Shown: in pieces, positions 46,253 to 56,127 of the stretch | How the letters are laid out: the number at the start of each line of letters is the position of its first letter | Numbering within the stretch: position 1 is the stretch's first letter | Assembly (NCBI RefSeq): GCF_012910715.1 | Contig: NZ_JABBHF010000007.1 | Coordinates: 5,001 to 69,000, forward strand | DNA: 64,000 nucleotides | DNA from: Flavivirga algicola | GTDB taxonomy: Bacteria > Bacteroidota > Bacteroidia > Flavobacteriales > Flavobacteriaceae | Direction: 5' to 3' | Made by a program: the position numbers and the translations under genes | The notes under the pieces: model-generated | Told to the model about the DNA's origin: nothing | Databases searched by the model: none | What the model saw: the letters and a program-made list of their open reading frames with translations, nothing else

Positions 46253-48472
46253 ATGTCAAAATATAAAATAATGAACAGAAAAATAATATTAGTATTTATA
46301 AGTCTAATTACAGTTTCAAATGGGTTTTCTCAGAAAAATCATATGGATGTTGAAATTAAAATTGATAAGCTCATTGCTAAAATGACCTTAGAGGAAAAAG
46401 TTCATCAATTAGCAACCCAATACCCAAATGCTAATATGAGGTTGGGGATACCCAATATAAGCGCAAATGAGTGCTTGCATGGTATCAAGATGAATCATGC
46501 CACCGTATTTCCTCAAGCCATTGCTATGGCAAGTACCTGGGATTTGGATTTAATAGAACGCATGGGACATACCGTTGCAAAAGAGTCTCGTGCTTTTGGA
46601 ATTCATCAATGTTATACACCCATGTTGGCCGTAGTGCGTGATATTCGTTGGGGTAGAACCGAGGAGAGTTATGGAGAAGACCCTTATTTAGTAGGTAAAA
46701 TAGGAAGCTCTTATATTAAAGGACTTCAAGGTATGGGAGATAAACGTTTTGATAAAGACCATATTTTGGCAACAGCAAAGCATTTTGTAGCAGATGGGGA
46801 ACCGATGGCAGGAGATAATGGTGCCGCCCATGACATATCAGACTATACATTACATAATGTGCATTTATATCCGTTTCGTTTGGCAATAAAAGAAGCTAAG
46901 GTAGGTGCAATTATGCCCGCGCATCATTTGCTAAATGGGATACCATGTCATGCAAATAGTGACATCCTTAATGATATTTTACGTAAAAAATGGGGTTGGG
47001 ACGGATTAATTGTTTCAGATAACGGCGATTTACGCTCTTTAAAGCGCGTGTTTAATTACGTTCCAGATTGGAACCATGCCGCCAATGCAGGGTTAAAAGT
47101 TGGTATTCATCAAGAGCTGGCTTTATTTCAGGGATGGAATGAACATCGCATGTATGGAGATAACTTAATTGAGGCGGTTAACAAAGGAATTGTCTCAGAA
47201 AGTTTATTGAATAATGCGGTAGCGCATGTTCTAAAAACCAAATTTGAGTTGGGTCTTTTTGATGCCGATGTGACTTTAGACGACCGATTTGATGTTATAA
47301 AACATCCTGACAATGGTGAACCAGAAAAAGTATCGCAACATGATGCCGAAATGTTTAAAAAAGCATTGTACGTAGGACTTGCAAAAGACAATTGGAAAGA
47401 TATCGTTTCTAATCAAAAACACAATGATTTGGCTTTAGAAGTCGCTCATAAAGGCATCGTGCTTTTGAAAAACGAAGGTAATTTACTTCCGTTGTCGAAA
47501 AAGAAAAACAAAAAAATAGCCGTAGTAGGGCCCAATGGAAGTGCTATGCGTTTAGGCGGCTATTCACCAGATATCCCTAAATATTATATCTCCATTGTAG
47601 ATGGCCTAAAGGCGTATGTAGGTGATGATACAGACGTATCATTTGCAGAAGGCTGTAATTTTACGCCTTCCATAGAAAATATCCCAGAGGCTGTAGCGTT
47701 AGCAGAAAGTTCAGATATTACTATTGTGGCTATTGGAGGATCTGAAGAAACATGTCGTGAAAATCAAGACCGCGATGAATTAGGGTTGCCAGGCCCACAA
47801 CAAAAACTAGTTGAAGCTATTCATGCTACTGGTAAGCCATATGTAGTGGTTCTTTTAAATGGGCGTCCGCTTTCAATTGAATGGATTGCAGAACATTCTA
47901 AAGCCATTGTTGAAGGCTGGTATTTAGGTCAAGAAACAGGGAAAGCCATAGTCAATGTGCTTTTTGGAGAAGTAAACCCTAGCGGGAAATTACCAATTTC
48001 GTTTCCACGAAATGTCGGGCAAGTACCTTTGTTTTATAATAAGTTACAAACAGGACGACCAAGAGATATTTACAATTCGAATCCAGAACCATTATTTTCA
48101 TTTGGATACGGATTGAGTTATACAACTTTTGAAATAGGAGAACCCAAACTAGAAAAAAGTACCATTTCTATAGATGGAAATACTACTGTATCGGTATCTG
48201 TTAAAAACACGGGTCATTATGAAGGAGAAGAGGTTGTGCAATTATACATTCACGATTTAATCTCAAAACGAGCTAGGCCAGCGAAGGAATTGCGAAATTT
48301 TAAACGTGTTAATTTAAAACCAGGGGAGACAAAAATAGTTGAGCTTAGTATAGGAAAACAACAATTGGAATATTGGAATGAAGGAAAATGGATAGTTGAA
48401 CCAGGAACTTTTAAAGTTATGGTAGGAGCAGGAATAGAAAATCTAAAAGCAACCAATTTAGTTGTAAAATAA
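46253..48472 (+). CDS. GH3 beta-glycosidase
   Basis: A 739-residue exo-glycosidase of GH3 type. A signal peptide is present (ends GFSQ); an internal ATG at 46271 is an equally good start. The N-terminal barrel shows HGIKMNHATVFPQAIAMAST, LATAKHFVADGEP and GWDGLIVSDNGDLRSL with nucleophile Asp256. The second domain has EETCRENQDRDELGLPGPQQ, where the acid/base lies. A C-terminal FnIII-like domain includes TGHYEGEEVVQLYIHDL. The closest general match is to beta-glucosidase/beta-xylosidase enzymes of GH3. The sugar removed is uncertain. Confidence 0.93.
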   Translation: MSKYKIMNRKIILVFISLITVSNGFSQKNHMDVEIKIDKLIAKMTLEEKVHQLATQYPNANMRLGIPNISANECLHGIKMNHATVFPQAIAMASTWDLDLIERMGHTVAKESRAFGIHQCYTPMLAVVRDIRWGRTEESYGEDPYLVGKIGSSYIKGLQGMGDKRFDKDHILATAKHFVADGEPMAGDNGAAHDISDYTLHNVHLYPFRLAIKEAKVGAIMPAHHLLNGIPCHANSDILNDILRKKWGWDGLIVSDNGDLRSLKRVFNYVPDWNHAANAGLKVGIHQELALFQGWNEHRMYGDNLIEAVNKGIVSESLLNNAVAHVLKTKFELGLFDADVTLDDRFDVIKHPDNGEPEKVSQHDAEMFKKALYVGLAKDNWKDIVSNQKHNDLALEVAHKGIVLLKNEGNLLPLSKKKNKKIAVVGPNGSAMRLGGYSPDIPKYYISIVDGLKAYVGDDTDVSFAEGCNFTPSIENIPEAVALAESSDITIVAIGGSEETCRENQDRDELGLPGPQQKLVEAIHATGKPYVVVLLNGRPLSIEWIAEHSKAIVEGWYLGQETGKAIVNVLFGEVNPSGKLPISFPRNVGQVPLFYNKLQTGRPRDIYNSNPEPLFSFGYGLSYTTFEIGEPKLEKSTISIDGNTTVSVSVKNTGHYEGEEVVQLYIHDLISKRARPAKELRNFKRVNLKPGETKIVELSIGKQQLEYWNEGKWIVEPGTFKVMVGAGIENLKATNLVVK

Positions 48473-48496
48473 TTAAATGATAATAAAAGTGATTTT

Positions 48497-50557
48497 ATGG
48501 GATATAACAACCTAAACAAACAATTTCTAAAAACAGCTAGTTTAGTAACTTTTTGGGTGTTTTTTATCAATATAATGTCTTTTGGACAATCTCAAGACAG
48601 TATTCCATTTGAGCCTAACATTGTTTTTGGTGGGCAGTTTAAAGACCTAATTCTTCCAATGCCAATAATAAATGGTCTTGAAACCGAAGGAATATGGGGG
48701 AATGAAAATGTTATTCCCCGTGATAAGGATAACGGAATTGAAGATAATGAATGGTGTTATTGGGGGGGAAATCCCATACTTGGTAATGATGGTAAATATC
48801 ACATTGCAATATGCAGATGGCCAGAAAATAAAGGTCACCATGGTTGGTTTAATTCTGAAGTAGCACATTGTGTTTCTGATACTCCAATAGGGCCATACAA
48901 AATTACAGGTACAATTGTTGAAAAAGGTCATAATCCTGAAGTTATAAAAATGCCTGATGGTAGTTTTGTTTTACATACTTTAGGTTCAAAGGTTTTTAAA
49001 GCTAATCATATGAAAGGCCCATGGGAACGAATAGGTTCGATGAAACTAGATGCAAGAGGTTTTAGACCAGATGATAAGTTTGGTTCAAACCTGACTTCAG
49101 AATATCGCCCTGATGGAAGCATTATAGTCATGAAAAAAGATGGCGATATAACAATATCGCGAAAAGGAATTCTTGGCCCATACAAAATGATGTCCATAAA
49201 TAATTATACCCGAACAACAGGTTACCCAGAAGATCCTGTGATTTGGAGAAGCAGGCATCAATATCATGCGATCTACAACCATGCCCAAGATCGTAAAAGC
49301 GGTTATATGCGTTCTATTAATGGTATTCATTGGAAGAATGAAGCAGGGTTGCCTTATGATGCTTCCACTACTTTTTATACAGATGGCACAAAAAATACGT
49401 GGTACAAGTTTGAAAGACCAAAAGTTCTCCAAGATTCTTTAGGTAGAGCATCACATTTATCTTTAGCCATAATGGATGTGGCTAAAAGCAAGGATAAAGG
49501 AGACGATAATCATAGCTCTAAAAACATGATTATGCCTCTTGTGCTGGAAAAACTTATTACCATATTAAATGATGAACCTATAACACCGAAAACAAAAAAA
49601 ATCACACTTAAAATTAAGGCAGAGCATGGATTTAATCCCCAGAAAGATTTGGATATAAAATCACTTCGTTTTGGGTCTGACCAACTTGTAAATTATGGGG
49701 GAGGATGTAAAGCAGCGAGTACAAAAAATAGCGGTAAAGATTTAATCATCATCTTTAAAGGGCAAAATGGAATTAACCATCGGGACTTTGATTTTAAGTT
49801 AATAGGGCAAACTAAAAAAGGAGACCTTATTTATGGTTATGCGCTTCTCCCCGGGAGATCGATAGAAGAGGAAGCGCTTATAGTACTGCCAATTAAAATA
49901 AATGATGTAAACGGTAGTAAAGTACTTGAGAGTGAAATTGAAAACGGTGGACTTTCGAAATCAAAAAACTTTAAGGCTGAAATTCGAGAATATAGCAGAA
50001 CAGGGCTTCGAATATTAAAAACAATTGACTTTGCTTCATTACTACCTTACGAAAGTACTAAGATAAGTATTCCTCTAGAGGATTCAGATACAGGTAATCG
50101 TGAATATGAGATAGTTATTCTTGGTGATAGGCATTACGATGAACTTTGGCAAAAGCTTGATGAAACTAACAGTTCGGTAGAATTTATAGGCAATTGGCAA
50201 AAACGAAAAAAAGAGGAAAAATCTTGTTTTATGGGGAGTGAGATGGTGAGTACAACTATTGGAGATTCTGTAGAATTTACATTCACAGGAACAAGAGCAA
50301 AAGTATATGGAAAATTGGGACAAAGAAAGGGTCCACATGAAATAGGGGCTTATGATGTGTACATCGACGGTGAATTCGTTGAAAAAATAAGATGTGGTTG
50401 GAGGCCGATATCGCAATCTCCAATCTATCAAACTAATGTGCTAAATATGGGAAAACACTCCTTGAAATTGGTTAAATCAAAGTCTGAATATATGGGAGAG
50501 GTTACAATAGATGCATTTGCTTATGAGACCGTTCCCTATAAGAAGAGAAAAGATTGA
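48497..50557 (+). CDS. Five-bladed beta-propeller glycosidase-like protein (GH43/GH117-like), family uncertain
   Basis: A 686-residue protein with a signal peptide (about residues 13-31, ending MSFGQ). The first 370 residues look like a five-bladed propeller: WCYWGGNPILGNDGKYHIAI, VAHCVSDTPIGPYKITG, KGHNPEVIKMPDGSFVLHT and YPEDPVIWRSRHQYHAIY. These are GH43/GH117-style blade motifs with Asp/Glu at putative catalytic positions. A C-terminal module (about 555-680) with DSVEFTFTGTRAKVYGKLG resembles the module of the GH29 at 40697. I cannot place it in a named family. It may cleave an anhydro- or uronic-acid-bearing sugar. Confidence 0.7.
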   Translation: MGYNNLNKQFLKTASLVTFWVFFINIMSFGQSQDSIPFEPNIVFGGQFKDLILPMPIINGLETEGIWGNENVIPRDKDNGIEDNEWCYWGGNPILGNDGKYHIAICRWPENKGHHGWFNSEVAHCVSDTPIGPYKITGTIVEKGHNPEVIKMPDGSFVLHTLGSKVFKANHMKGPWERIGSMKLDARGFRPDDKFGSNLTSEYRPDGSIIVMKKDGDITISRKGILGPYKMMSINNYTRTTGYPEDPVIWRSRHQYHAIYNHAQDRKSGYMRSINGIHWKNEAGLPYDASTTFYTDGTKNTWYKFERPKVLQDSLGRASHLSLAIMDVAKSKDKGDDNHSSKNMIMPLVLEKLITILNDEPITPKTKKITLKIKAEHGFNPQKDLDIKSLRFGSDQLVNYGGGCKAASTKNSGKDLIIIFKGQNGINHRDFDFKLIGQTKKGDLIYGYALLPGRSIEEEALIVLPIKINDVNGSKVLESEIENGGLSKSKNFKAEIREYSRTGLRILKTIDFASLLPYESTKISIPLEDSDTGNREYEIVILGDRHYDELWQKLDETNSSVEFIGNWQKRKKEEKSCFMGSEMVSTTIGDSVEFTFTGTRAKVYGKLGQRKGPHEIGAYDVYIDGEFVEKIRCGWRPISQSPIYQTNVLNMGKHSLKLVKSKSEYMGEVTIDAFAYETVPYKKRKD

Positions 50558-50657
50558 ATTCCAAATGGGAATTAGAGAAATACTTTATTTATAAAAGTTG
50601 GTTAGGAACATTTTAATAAATATAAGGTGACTTAAAATTAATATTAGAAATTAATCT

Positions 50658-52574
50658 ATGAAGTTTATAAAACAAATATTAACAGTTGTAATATGCTCTA
50701 CACTCTCAGTAGGTTGTAAAGAAGAGTCACCTCAAATTTTGAGTCCAAATGGTGATTTGAAATTGCATTTTAGTATATCTAAAAACGCTCTGTTAATTAC
50801 ACAGCTCTTCAAAGGTGATACCATCATTAAAAAATCCCCTTTAGGCTTGACCATAAATGGCTCAGATATTCTAAGAGATTTCGAATTAAAAAAAATAGAA
50901 AAACAAAATTTTAAAGAAACTTGGAAACCAGTAATTGGTAAGGCTAAACAAGTAGAAAATAATTATAATGAGTTAACCTTTCATGGTATTAGTAATGGCA
51001 AAAATAACATTGAATTTAATGTCGTTTTAAGATGTTATAATGATGGTTTTGCATATCGTTATAATATTCCAAAACAAGACGGAAAAGATTCAATTCAAAT
51101 TAATAGTGAATCAACGAAATTAGCCTTTAATTCAGATTTTACTTTTTGGGGGTATAATGGAGAACACCACAATATTGGACCATTAATTTGGTCTAAAAGT
51201 AAGGACAGTACTTATAGAATACCATTAGTAACCAAACAAAATAATAATACTTATGTTGGTATTCATGAAGCTGAGATTATAAGATATGCGCCTTTTGAAA
51301 TTAAAAAGAATACTGGTGGAGATAATTCGGTAGGTATTAAAGTAAAAGAAACTAAAGATGAACTTCCCATAAAAACGTCTTGGAGAACTTTTATTATTGG
51401 TGAAAACCCTGGAGATTTAGTAAATTCTAACTTGCTGGTGAACCTTAATGAACCTTGTAAAATTGAAGATATATCATGGATTAAACCAGGTCGTGCAGTT
51501 TGGGATTGGCGAGTTTGGGGATATAAATCCAATGATGGTTTTGAATATGGGCTAAATACAAAATCTCATTTCAGGTTTATTGATTTTGCTGCAGAAAATA
51601 ATATTCAATATTTATTGATAGATGCTGATTGGTATGGACCAGAGTTTGAACAAAATTCAGACCCAACTAAAGCCAGAGAGGGCATTAATATTGAAAATTG
51701 CATGGCGTATGCAAAAAGTAAGGGGATTGGAGTCATATTATATCTTAATGATGTTGGAGCCAAAAAGTTTGGTTTAGAGCGTGTTTTAAAACAATTTTCA
51801 GATTGGGGAGCATCGGGTGTTAAATATGGTTTCATGAGAGGTTCTATAGAAAAAAAAGTGCGTCATACCAGAAGCGTTGTTGAATTATGTGCCAAATATA
51901 AATTAATGGTAAATTTTCATGATGGGCCTATACCTCCTAGTGGTGATGATAGAACATGGCCAAATTTAATTACAAAAGAATTTTGTCATTCTCAGGCAGA
52001 TGCATTACGTTCTTATTATCCAGAAACTATCGTTACTACAACTTTTGTGAACATGATGGCTGGGGCTATTGATAACTGTGACGGATGGTTCGATTTTGAT
52101 AACAGTATAGAAAGGGTAAGGGTGTTTCAAGAAATACCTGGTACAGTAGCTGCTGAAGTTGCTAAATTGATTGTAGTTTATACAGGAATGAATATTATGC
52201 CAGACGCTCCAGAAGAATATTTAAAGAAAAACGATTTATTTGATTGCATAAGAAAAATGCCTGCACAATTTGATAGTTTTAAGGTTGTTGATGGCGAAAT
52301 TGGAGCATATATAGTAGCCGCAAGACAAGCTGGTGAAAATTGGTTTGTTGGGGCACTTACCAATAGGGAGAGTAGAGAATTAAATATTGAATTAAGCTTT
52401 CTTTCAGAAAATGAAAATTATAATGTTACCATTTATGAAGATGCTGAAACCACGCATTTTTTAGATGAGAGAGAAAGTTATAAGATAAGGAAAGAAGTCG
52501 TGAAAAAAGGGGATAACATAAAATTAAAGTTAGCTAAGGGAGGAGGAGCTTCGCTTCATCTAGAAAAAATATGA
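50658..52574 (+). CDS. GH97 family glycosidase, lipoprotein, atypical catalytic residues
   Basis: A 638-residue GH97-type protein with the lipobox ending at Cys20 (LSVGC). The N-terminal beta-sandwich opens ILSPNGDLKLHFSISKN, and the barrel contains WRVWGYKSNDGFEYGL, YLLIDADWYGPEF and GVKYGFMRGSIEKK. At the position where retaining GH97 members have a nucleophilic Asp (KVDF), this protein has Gly391 (KYGF), as in the inverting enzymes. The next motif is MVNFHDGPIPPSGDDRTWPN with Asp422. Known GH97 enzymes act on alpha-glucosides or alpha-galactosides. An alpha-galactosidase-like role on a branch sugar is possible. Confidence 0.85.
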   Translation: MKFIKQILTVVICSTLSVGCKEESPQILSPNGDLKLHFSISKNALLITQLFKGDTIIKKSPLGLTINGSDILRDFELKKIEKQNFKETWKPVIGKAKQVENNYNELTFHGISNGKNNIEFNVVLRCYNDGFAYRYNIPKQDGKDSIQINSESTKLAFNSDFTFWGYNGEHHNIGPLIWSKSKDSTYRIPLVTKQNNNTYVGIHEAEIIRYAPFEIKKNTGGDNSVGIKVKETKDELPIKTSWRTFIIGENPGDLVNSNLLVNLNEPCKIEDISWIKPGRAVWDWRVWGYKSNDGFEYGLNTKSHFRFIDFAAENNIQYLLIDADWYGPEFEQNSDPTKAREGINIENCMAYAKSKGIGVILYLNDVGAKKFGLERVLKQFSDWGASGVKYGFMRGSIEKKVRHTRSVVELCAKYKLMVNFHDGPIPPSGDDRTWPNLITKEFCHSQADALRSYYPETIVTTTFVNMMAGAIDNCDGWFDFDNSIERVRVFQEIPGTVAAEVAKLIVVYTGMNIMPDAPEEYLKKNDLFDCIRKMPAQFDSFKVVDGEIGAYIVAARQAGENWFVGALTNRESRELNIELSFLSENENYNVTIYEDAETTHFLDERESYKIRKEVVKKGDNIKLKLAKGGGASLHLEKI

Positions 52575-52611
52575 AATGAGATTAGTACCAAAAAACGTTA
52601 GAATTAAGAAT

Positions 52612-54150
52612 ATGAAAAATACTTTATTAATAGGGGTACTTGTAGCCGCTTTGTTTGTGTCTTGCGCCAAACAAAAAGAGACACAAGATATTGAAAAAAA
52701 GTCTATTCAGAGTTTTGAACCAACAATCGAATCTCTTCAAAACTATGAATGTCCCGAATGGTTCAGAGATGCAAAATTTGGAATCTACATGCATTGGGGA
52801 GCATACTCTGTTGCTGAACAAGGGGAGTGGTATGCCAGAAGGTTATATGTAGAAGATAGACCAGAGTATAAACACCACCTTGAAACGTACGGGCATCCTT
52901 CCAAATTTGGGTACAAAGATTTTATCCCTATGTGGAAGGCCGAAAATTTTAACCCAGATGAATTAGTTGCCCTGTTCAAAAGAGCAGGCGCTAAATATTT
53001 TACCCCCTGTGCCGTACATCACGATAATTTCGACTTATGGAATTCTAAGCACCACAAATGGAATGCTGTAAATATGGGTCCCAAAAAAGATTTAATAGGG
53101 ATGTGGCGAGAAGCGACCTTAAAAGCAGGATTGCGCTTTGGCGTTACCACGCATTTATCAAGAAGTTACAGCTGGTTAAATACAGCTAATGGTGCTGATT
53201 CTGAAGGTCCAATGAAAGGTGTGCCTTATGATGGTGCTCAAGGCGAAGGCGAAGGACTTTATCCGCCTAAGCATGATGATACACACACCAGGGCACCATT
53301 TAATGCGCCAAAAGAATGGCGGGATTTGTGGGCCAATAGACTTAAGGATTTAATAGATAACTACCATCCAGATTTGCTTTATTTTGATTGTGCTGTTCCT
53401 TTTAGGGGAGACGATGGAGGGAAAACAGGCATGGACGTTATTAGCCATTTATACAACCACAGTATAAAAAATCATAATGGTACAAATGAAGCCGTAATGA
53501 CTATTAAGGACCGTCCGTGGCAAGGCTTGTATGCCGATGGTATGGCCACTCTCGATTTTGAACGCGGAAAAGCGAGCCATATATTGAGCGAACCCTGGCA
53601 AACAGACGATTCAATGGGGCCTTGGGGATACAATGTAAACAGACCATACACTACAAGTGCAACCCTAATTGATAAGTTAATAGACATTGTAAGTAAAAAT
53701 GGCAACATGTTACTTAACGTGCCTATAAAAGCAGATGGCACGTTAGATGAAACCGCCACGTCTATTTTGGAAGATATGGGTAAATGGCTGGCTGTAAATG
53801 GAGAGGGAATTTATGGAACAAGACCTTGGTATACGTTTGGAGAAGGACCAACACACCACATGCCACATTTTACAAAAAAATCACCCTATGGCAAAAAGGA
53901 CATTCGATTTACAGTTAAAGATAATTACCTGTATGCCTTTGTTTTGGATTGGCCTGGCGATAATACCGAAATACTTATTGAAAAGATAACAAAATTAAAT
54001 ACCAGGGTTGGAGAAATTAAATCTATAGAATTGTTGGGATATGATGGTGAAATTAAATGGAAAGCTGGCCCTGATGGCTTGGTAATAAATACACCAGACC
54101 AAAAACCAAATGACTTTGCTTATACATTTAAAATAGAATTGAAGGAGTAA
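52612..54150 (+). CDS. GH29 alpha-L-fucosidase, lipoprotein
   Basis: A 512-residue enzyme with the lipobox ending at Cys18 (LFVSC). The ATG at 52612 is chosen because it starts the signal peptide directly; an ATG at 52576 adds twelve residues. The barrel includes PEWFRDAKFGIYMHWGAYSV, CAVHHDNFDLWNSKHHKWNA and LLYFDCAVPF with the probable nucleophile Asp259. The closing segment is VSKNGNMLLNVPIKADGTLD. It is most like the genes at 38807 and 40697 and has only a short C-terminal domain. It follows the GH97 gene with little spacing. Confidence 0.92.
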   Translation: MKNTLLIGVLVAALFVSCAKQKETQDIEKKSIQSFEPTIESLQNYECPEWFRDAKFGIYMHWGAYSVAEQGEWYARRLYVEDRPEYKHHLETYGHPSKFGYKDFIPMWKAENFNPDELVALFKRAGAKYFTPCAVHHDNFDLWNSKHHKWNAVNMGPKKDLIGMWREATLKAGLRFGVTTHLSRSYSWLNTANGADSEGPMKGVPYDGAQGEGEGLYPPKHDDTHTRAPFNAPKEWRDLWANRLKDLIDNYHPDLLYFDCAVPFRGDDGGKTGMDVISHLYNHSIKNHNGTNEAVMTIKDRPWQGLYADGMATLDFERGKASHILSEPWQTDDSMGPWGYNVNRPYTTSATLIDKLIDIVSKNGNMLLNVPIKADGTLDETATSILEDMGKWLAVNGEGIYGTRPWYTFGEGPTHHMPHFTKKSPYGKKDIRFTVKDNYLYAFVLDWPGDNTEILIEKITKLNTRVGEIKSIELLGYDGEIKWKAGPDGLVINTPDQKPNDFAYTFKIELKE

Positions 54151-54211
54151 TAATAAGTCTGAGTTAAGAATAAACACTCCCGCGTTAGTAATAAATTTAA
54201 ACTATAGAGAA

Positions 54212-54808
54212 ATGAAAATTAAAGACCTAGTTTCAATAATCTTAAGAATTATTGGGTTGGTTGCATTTTGGAAATCAATCCAAACTTTTGGTTCAATGTT
54301 AAGTGGTGTTGGAGTATTGACTTCAATGTTTTCAAATAATCATCATGTGAATAATTCATTTATGATTGTTATAGGGACGGCTATGGTTTTGAATTTTATA
54401 TTACCCTTAACTGTTGCTATTATATTCATATTTCGGACTGAAAGAGTGTTGTCAATAATTAAGATTAAAGAGCAAGACCAGATCGATTTAAATCTTGACA
54501 AACATTTACTTTATCATCTGGTAATAATTGTATTTGGGTTTATGATTATTATGCATGGATCTGGAAATTTTCTTGAGTTTAATTTCAAGACTGATACCAA
54601 AACAGAATATACTACAAAAAACATTTCGAATAAAAATCAATCGCCGAATATTTCAAAAGAGGAAAAGGTTTTTGTGACAAACTCAAAGAGTAAGAATATG
54701 AACTATTTTGCTTTGATTGAGATTGTTTTTGGAGTTGTTTTATTGACTAAAGCTACTGATATATCTAAGAAAATCGAGAATAATTTTACTTCAAAAAGAA
54801 CTGATTAA
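54212..54808 (+). CDS. Small integral membrane protein of unknown function
   Basis: A 198-residue protein with about four hydrophobic segments (near residues 6-22, 44-72, 95-113 and 165-178) and a short Asn/Lys/Ser-rich hydrophilic stretch between the last two. There is no signal peptide, and I see no enzyme motif. It lies between two glycosidase genes in the same direction but does not look like a carbohydrate-active protein. It may be an inserted stray gene or an unknown partner of the PUL. Confidence 0.65.
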   Translation: MKIKDLVSIILRIIGLVAFWKSIQTFGSMLSGVGVLTSMFSNNHHVNNSFMIVIGTAMVLNFILPLTVAIIFIFRTERVLSIIKIKEQDQIDLNLDKHLLYHLVIIVFGFMIIMHGSGNFLEFNFKTDTKTEYTTKNISNKNQSPNISKEEKVFVTNSKSKNMNYFALIEIVFGVVLLTKATDISKKIENNFTSKRTD

Positions 54809-54894
54809 TTAATAATTAAAACTATAAGAACAGGTATAAGTAATGGTGGTAATATATTCAAAATCATATAATTTACCTTCAGTTCATTAAAAAT

Positions 54895-55815
54895 ATGCAT
54901 TTACATTTAAAAATAGTGATATGGATTGTGGTTGGAATTACAGGATGTAGTTATATATCGGCTCAAAATAATCCCCTAAACATGAATGCACTATACACTG
55001 CCGACCCTACTGCCCGAAATTGGGGAGATAATAAGATATGGCTTTATACGTCACACGATGTACCCTGTATGGCCAGCTATTCTGCCATGAACGATTGGCA
55101 TGTTTTTTCTTCTAAAGATGGCATAAGTTGGAAAGATTACGGTCCTGTACTGTCACTAGATAAATTAAACCAACAAGGATGGAAAGTATATAATGCCTGG
55201 GCTCCGGATTGTGTAAAAAAAGATGGTCGCTATTATTTTTATTTCCCTGTTAAAGGTATGGAGGACAAGGTATGGAAAATAGGCGTCGCAAGAAGTAAAA
55301 AGCCTTTTGGCCCATTTGAAAAACCAGTATTGGTAGTCGCAAATTGGGGAATAGACCCTAATGTATTTGTGGACGATGATGGCAAAGCTTATCTGTATTG
55401 CCAATATAAAATGGGAGAACTCAATAACGATATGGTCACCGTTAAAGAGGAGACTGTTGTAGAGTTGAAAGATGTAGCCCATATTCCTTATAGCCACTAT
55501 GAGGGACCTTTTGTATTCAAGCGGAAAAATAAGTATTATTATATATGTTCATCCGAAGGTTACAAACGGTTAATTTATTATATGAGCGACCGTCCCCTGG
55601 GACCATGGGAATATAAAGGTACGCTAATGGCGCCAGATGAAAGACCAGCGGAAAATAATCATGCTTCGGTCGTTAAATTTAAAGATAAATGGATGTTATT
55701 TTATCATAGAAAAGAATGTAACAAAGCCCGAAAAATATGTGCAGATTATATGGCTTTTAATGAAGATGGGAGTATTAAAGAAGTTATAAGAACGGATAAA
55801 GGAATCAAATTTTAG
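54895..55815 (+). CDS. GH43 family glycosidase
   Basis: A 306-residue secreted enzyme with a signal peptide ending near ISAQ (residue 24). Five-bladed propeller motifs of GH43 are clear: ALYTADPTARNW with base Asp37, AWAPDCVKKDGRYYFYF, WGIDPNVFVDDDGKAYLY with Asp154, and HYEGPFVFKRKNKYYY with acid Glu203. These are the three carboxylates expected in this family. GH43 enzymes remove arabinose, xylose or galactose residues. The specificity here is not readable. The gene follows the small membrane protein by 86 bases. Confidence 0.9.
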   Translation: MHLHLKIVIWIVVGITGCSYISAQNNPLNMNALYTADPTARNWGDNKIWLYTSHDVPCMASYSAMNDWHVFSSKDGISWKDYGPVLSLDKLNQQGWKVYNAWAPDCVKKDGRYYFYFPVKGMEDKVWKIGVARSKKPFGPFEKPVLVVANWGIDPNVFVDDDGKAYLYCQYKMGELNNDMVTVKEETVVELKDVAHIPYSHYEGPFVFKRKNKYYYICSSEGYKRLIYYMSDRPLGPWEYKGTLMAPDERPAENNHASVVKFKDKWMLFYHRKECNKARKICADYMAFNEDGSIKEVIRTDKGIKF

Positions 55816-56127
55816 TAGAGAAAACCCATAGAATTTTTGCCTTAAGGATAGTTCATTTTAAAAAATAGTTATTTAAAAAGTTAAAATCCGAAGTAAATGT
55901 TAGAGAGTCTTTGTTGTAATCTTTTTTTATGCAATGATCTGTTTAATAGATTCTTAAAAATAAAACGTTGAAAAAATATTACTGTGTTGAATGTTTATAA
56001 CACTATATTGACCAAATTAACATCCTAATCTAATTACCATAGTCGTTATTTTAGCTATTAGTTAATTAATAAATTTAATAGCATTTAATCCCTTAGAGAA
56101 GTTCTCTTCAAATAATTTAAAAATAGA
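55816..56127. other. Gene-free spacer (312 bp) before the GH141 gene
   Basis: I see no gene, terminator or clear promoter here. A small perfect inverted repeat AGAGAA-G-TTCTCT lies at 56095-56107, 21 bases before the next ATG. It may be chance or a weak regulatory site. Confidence 0.4.
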
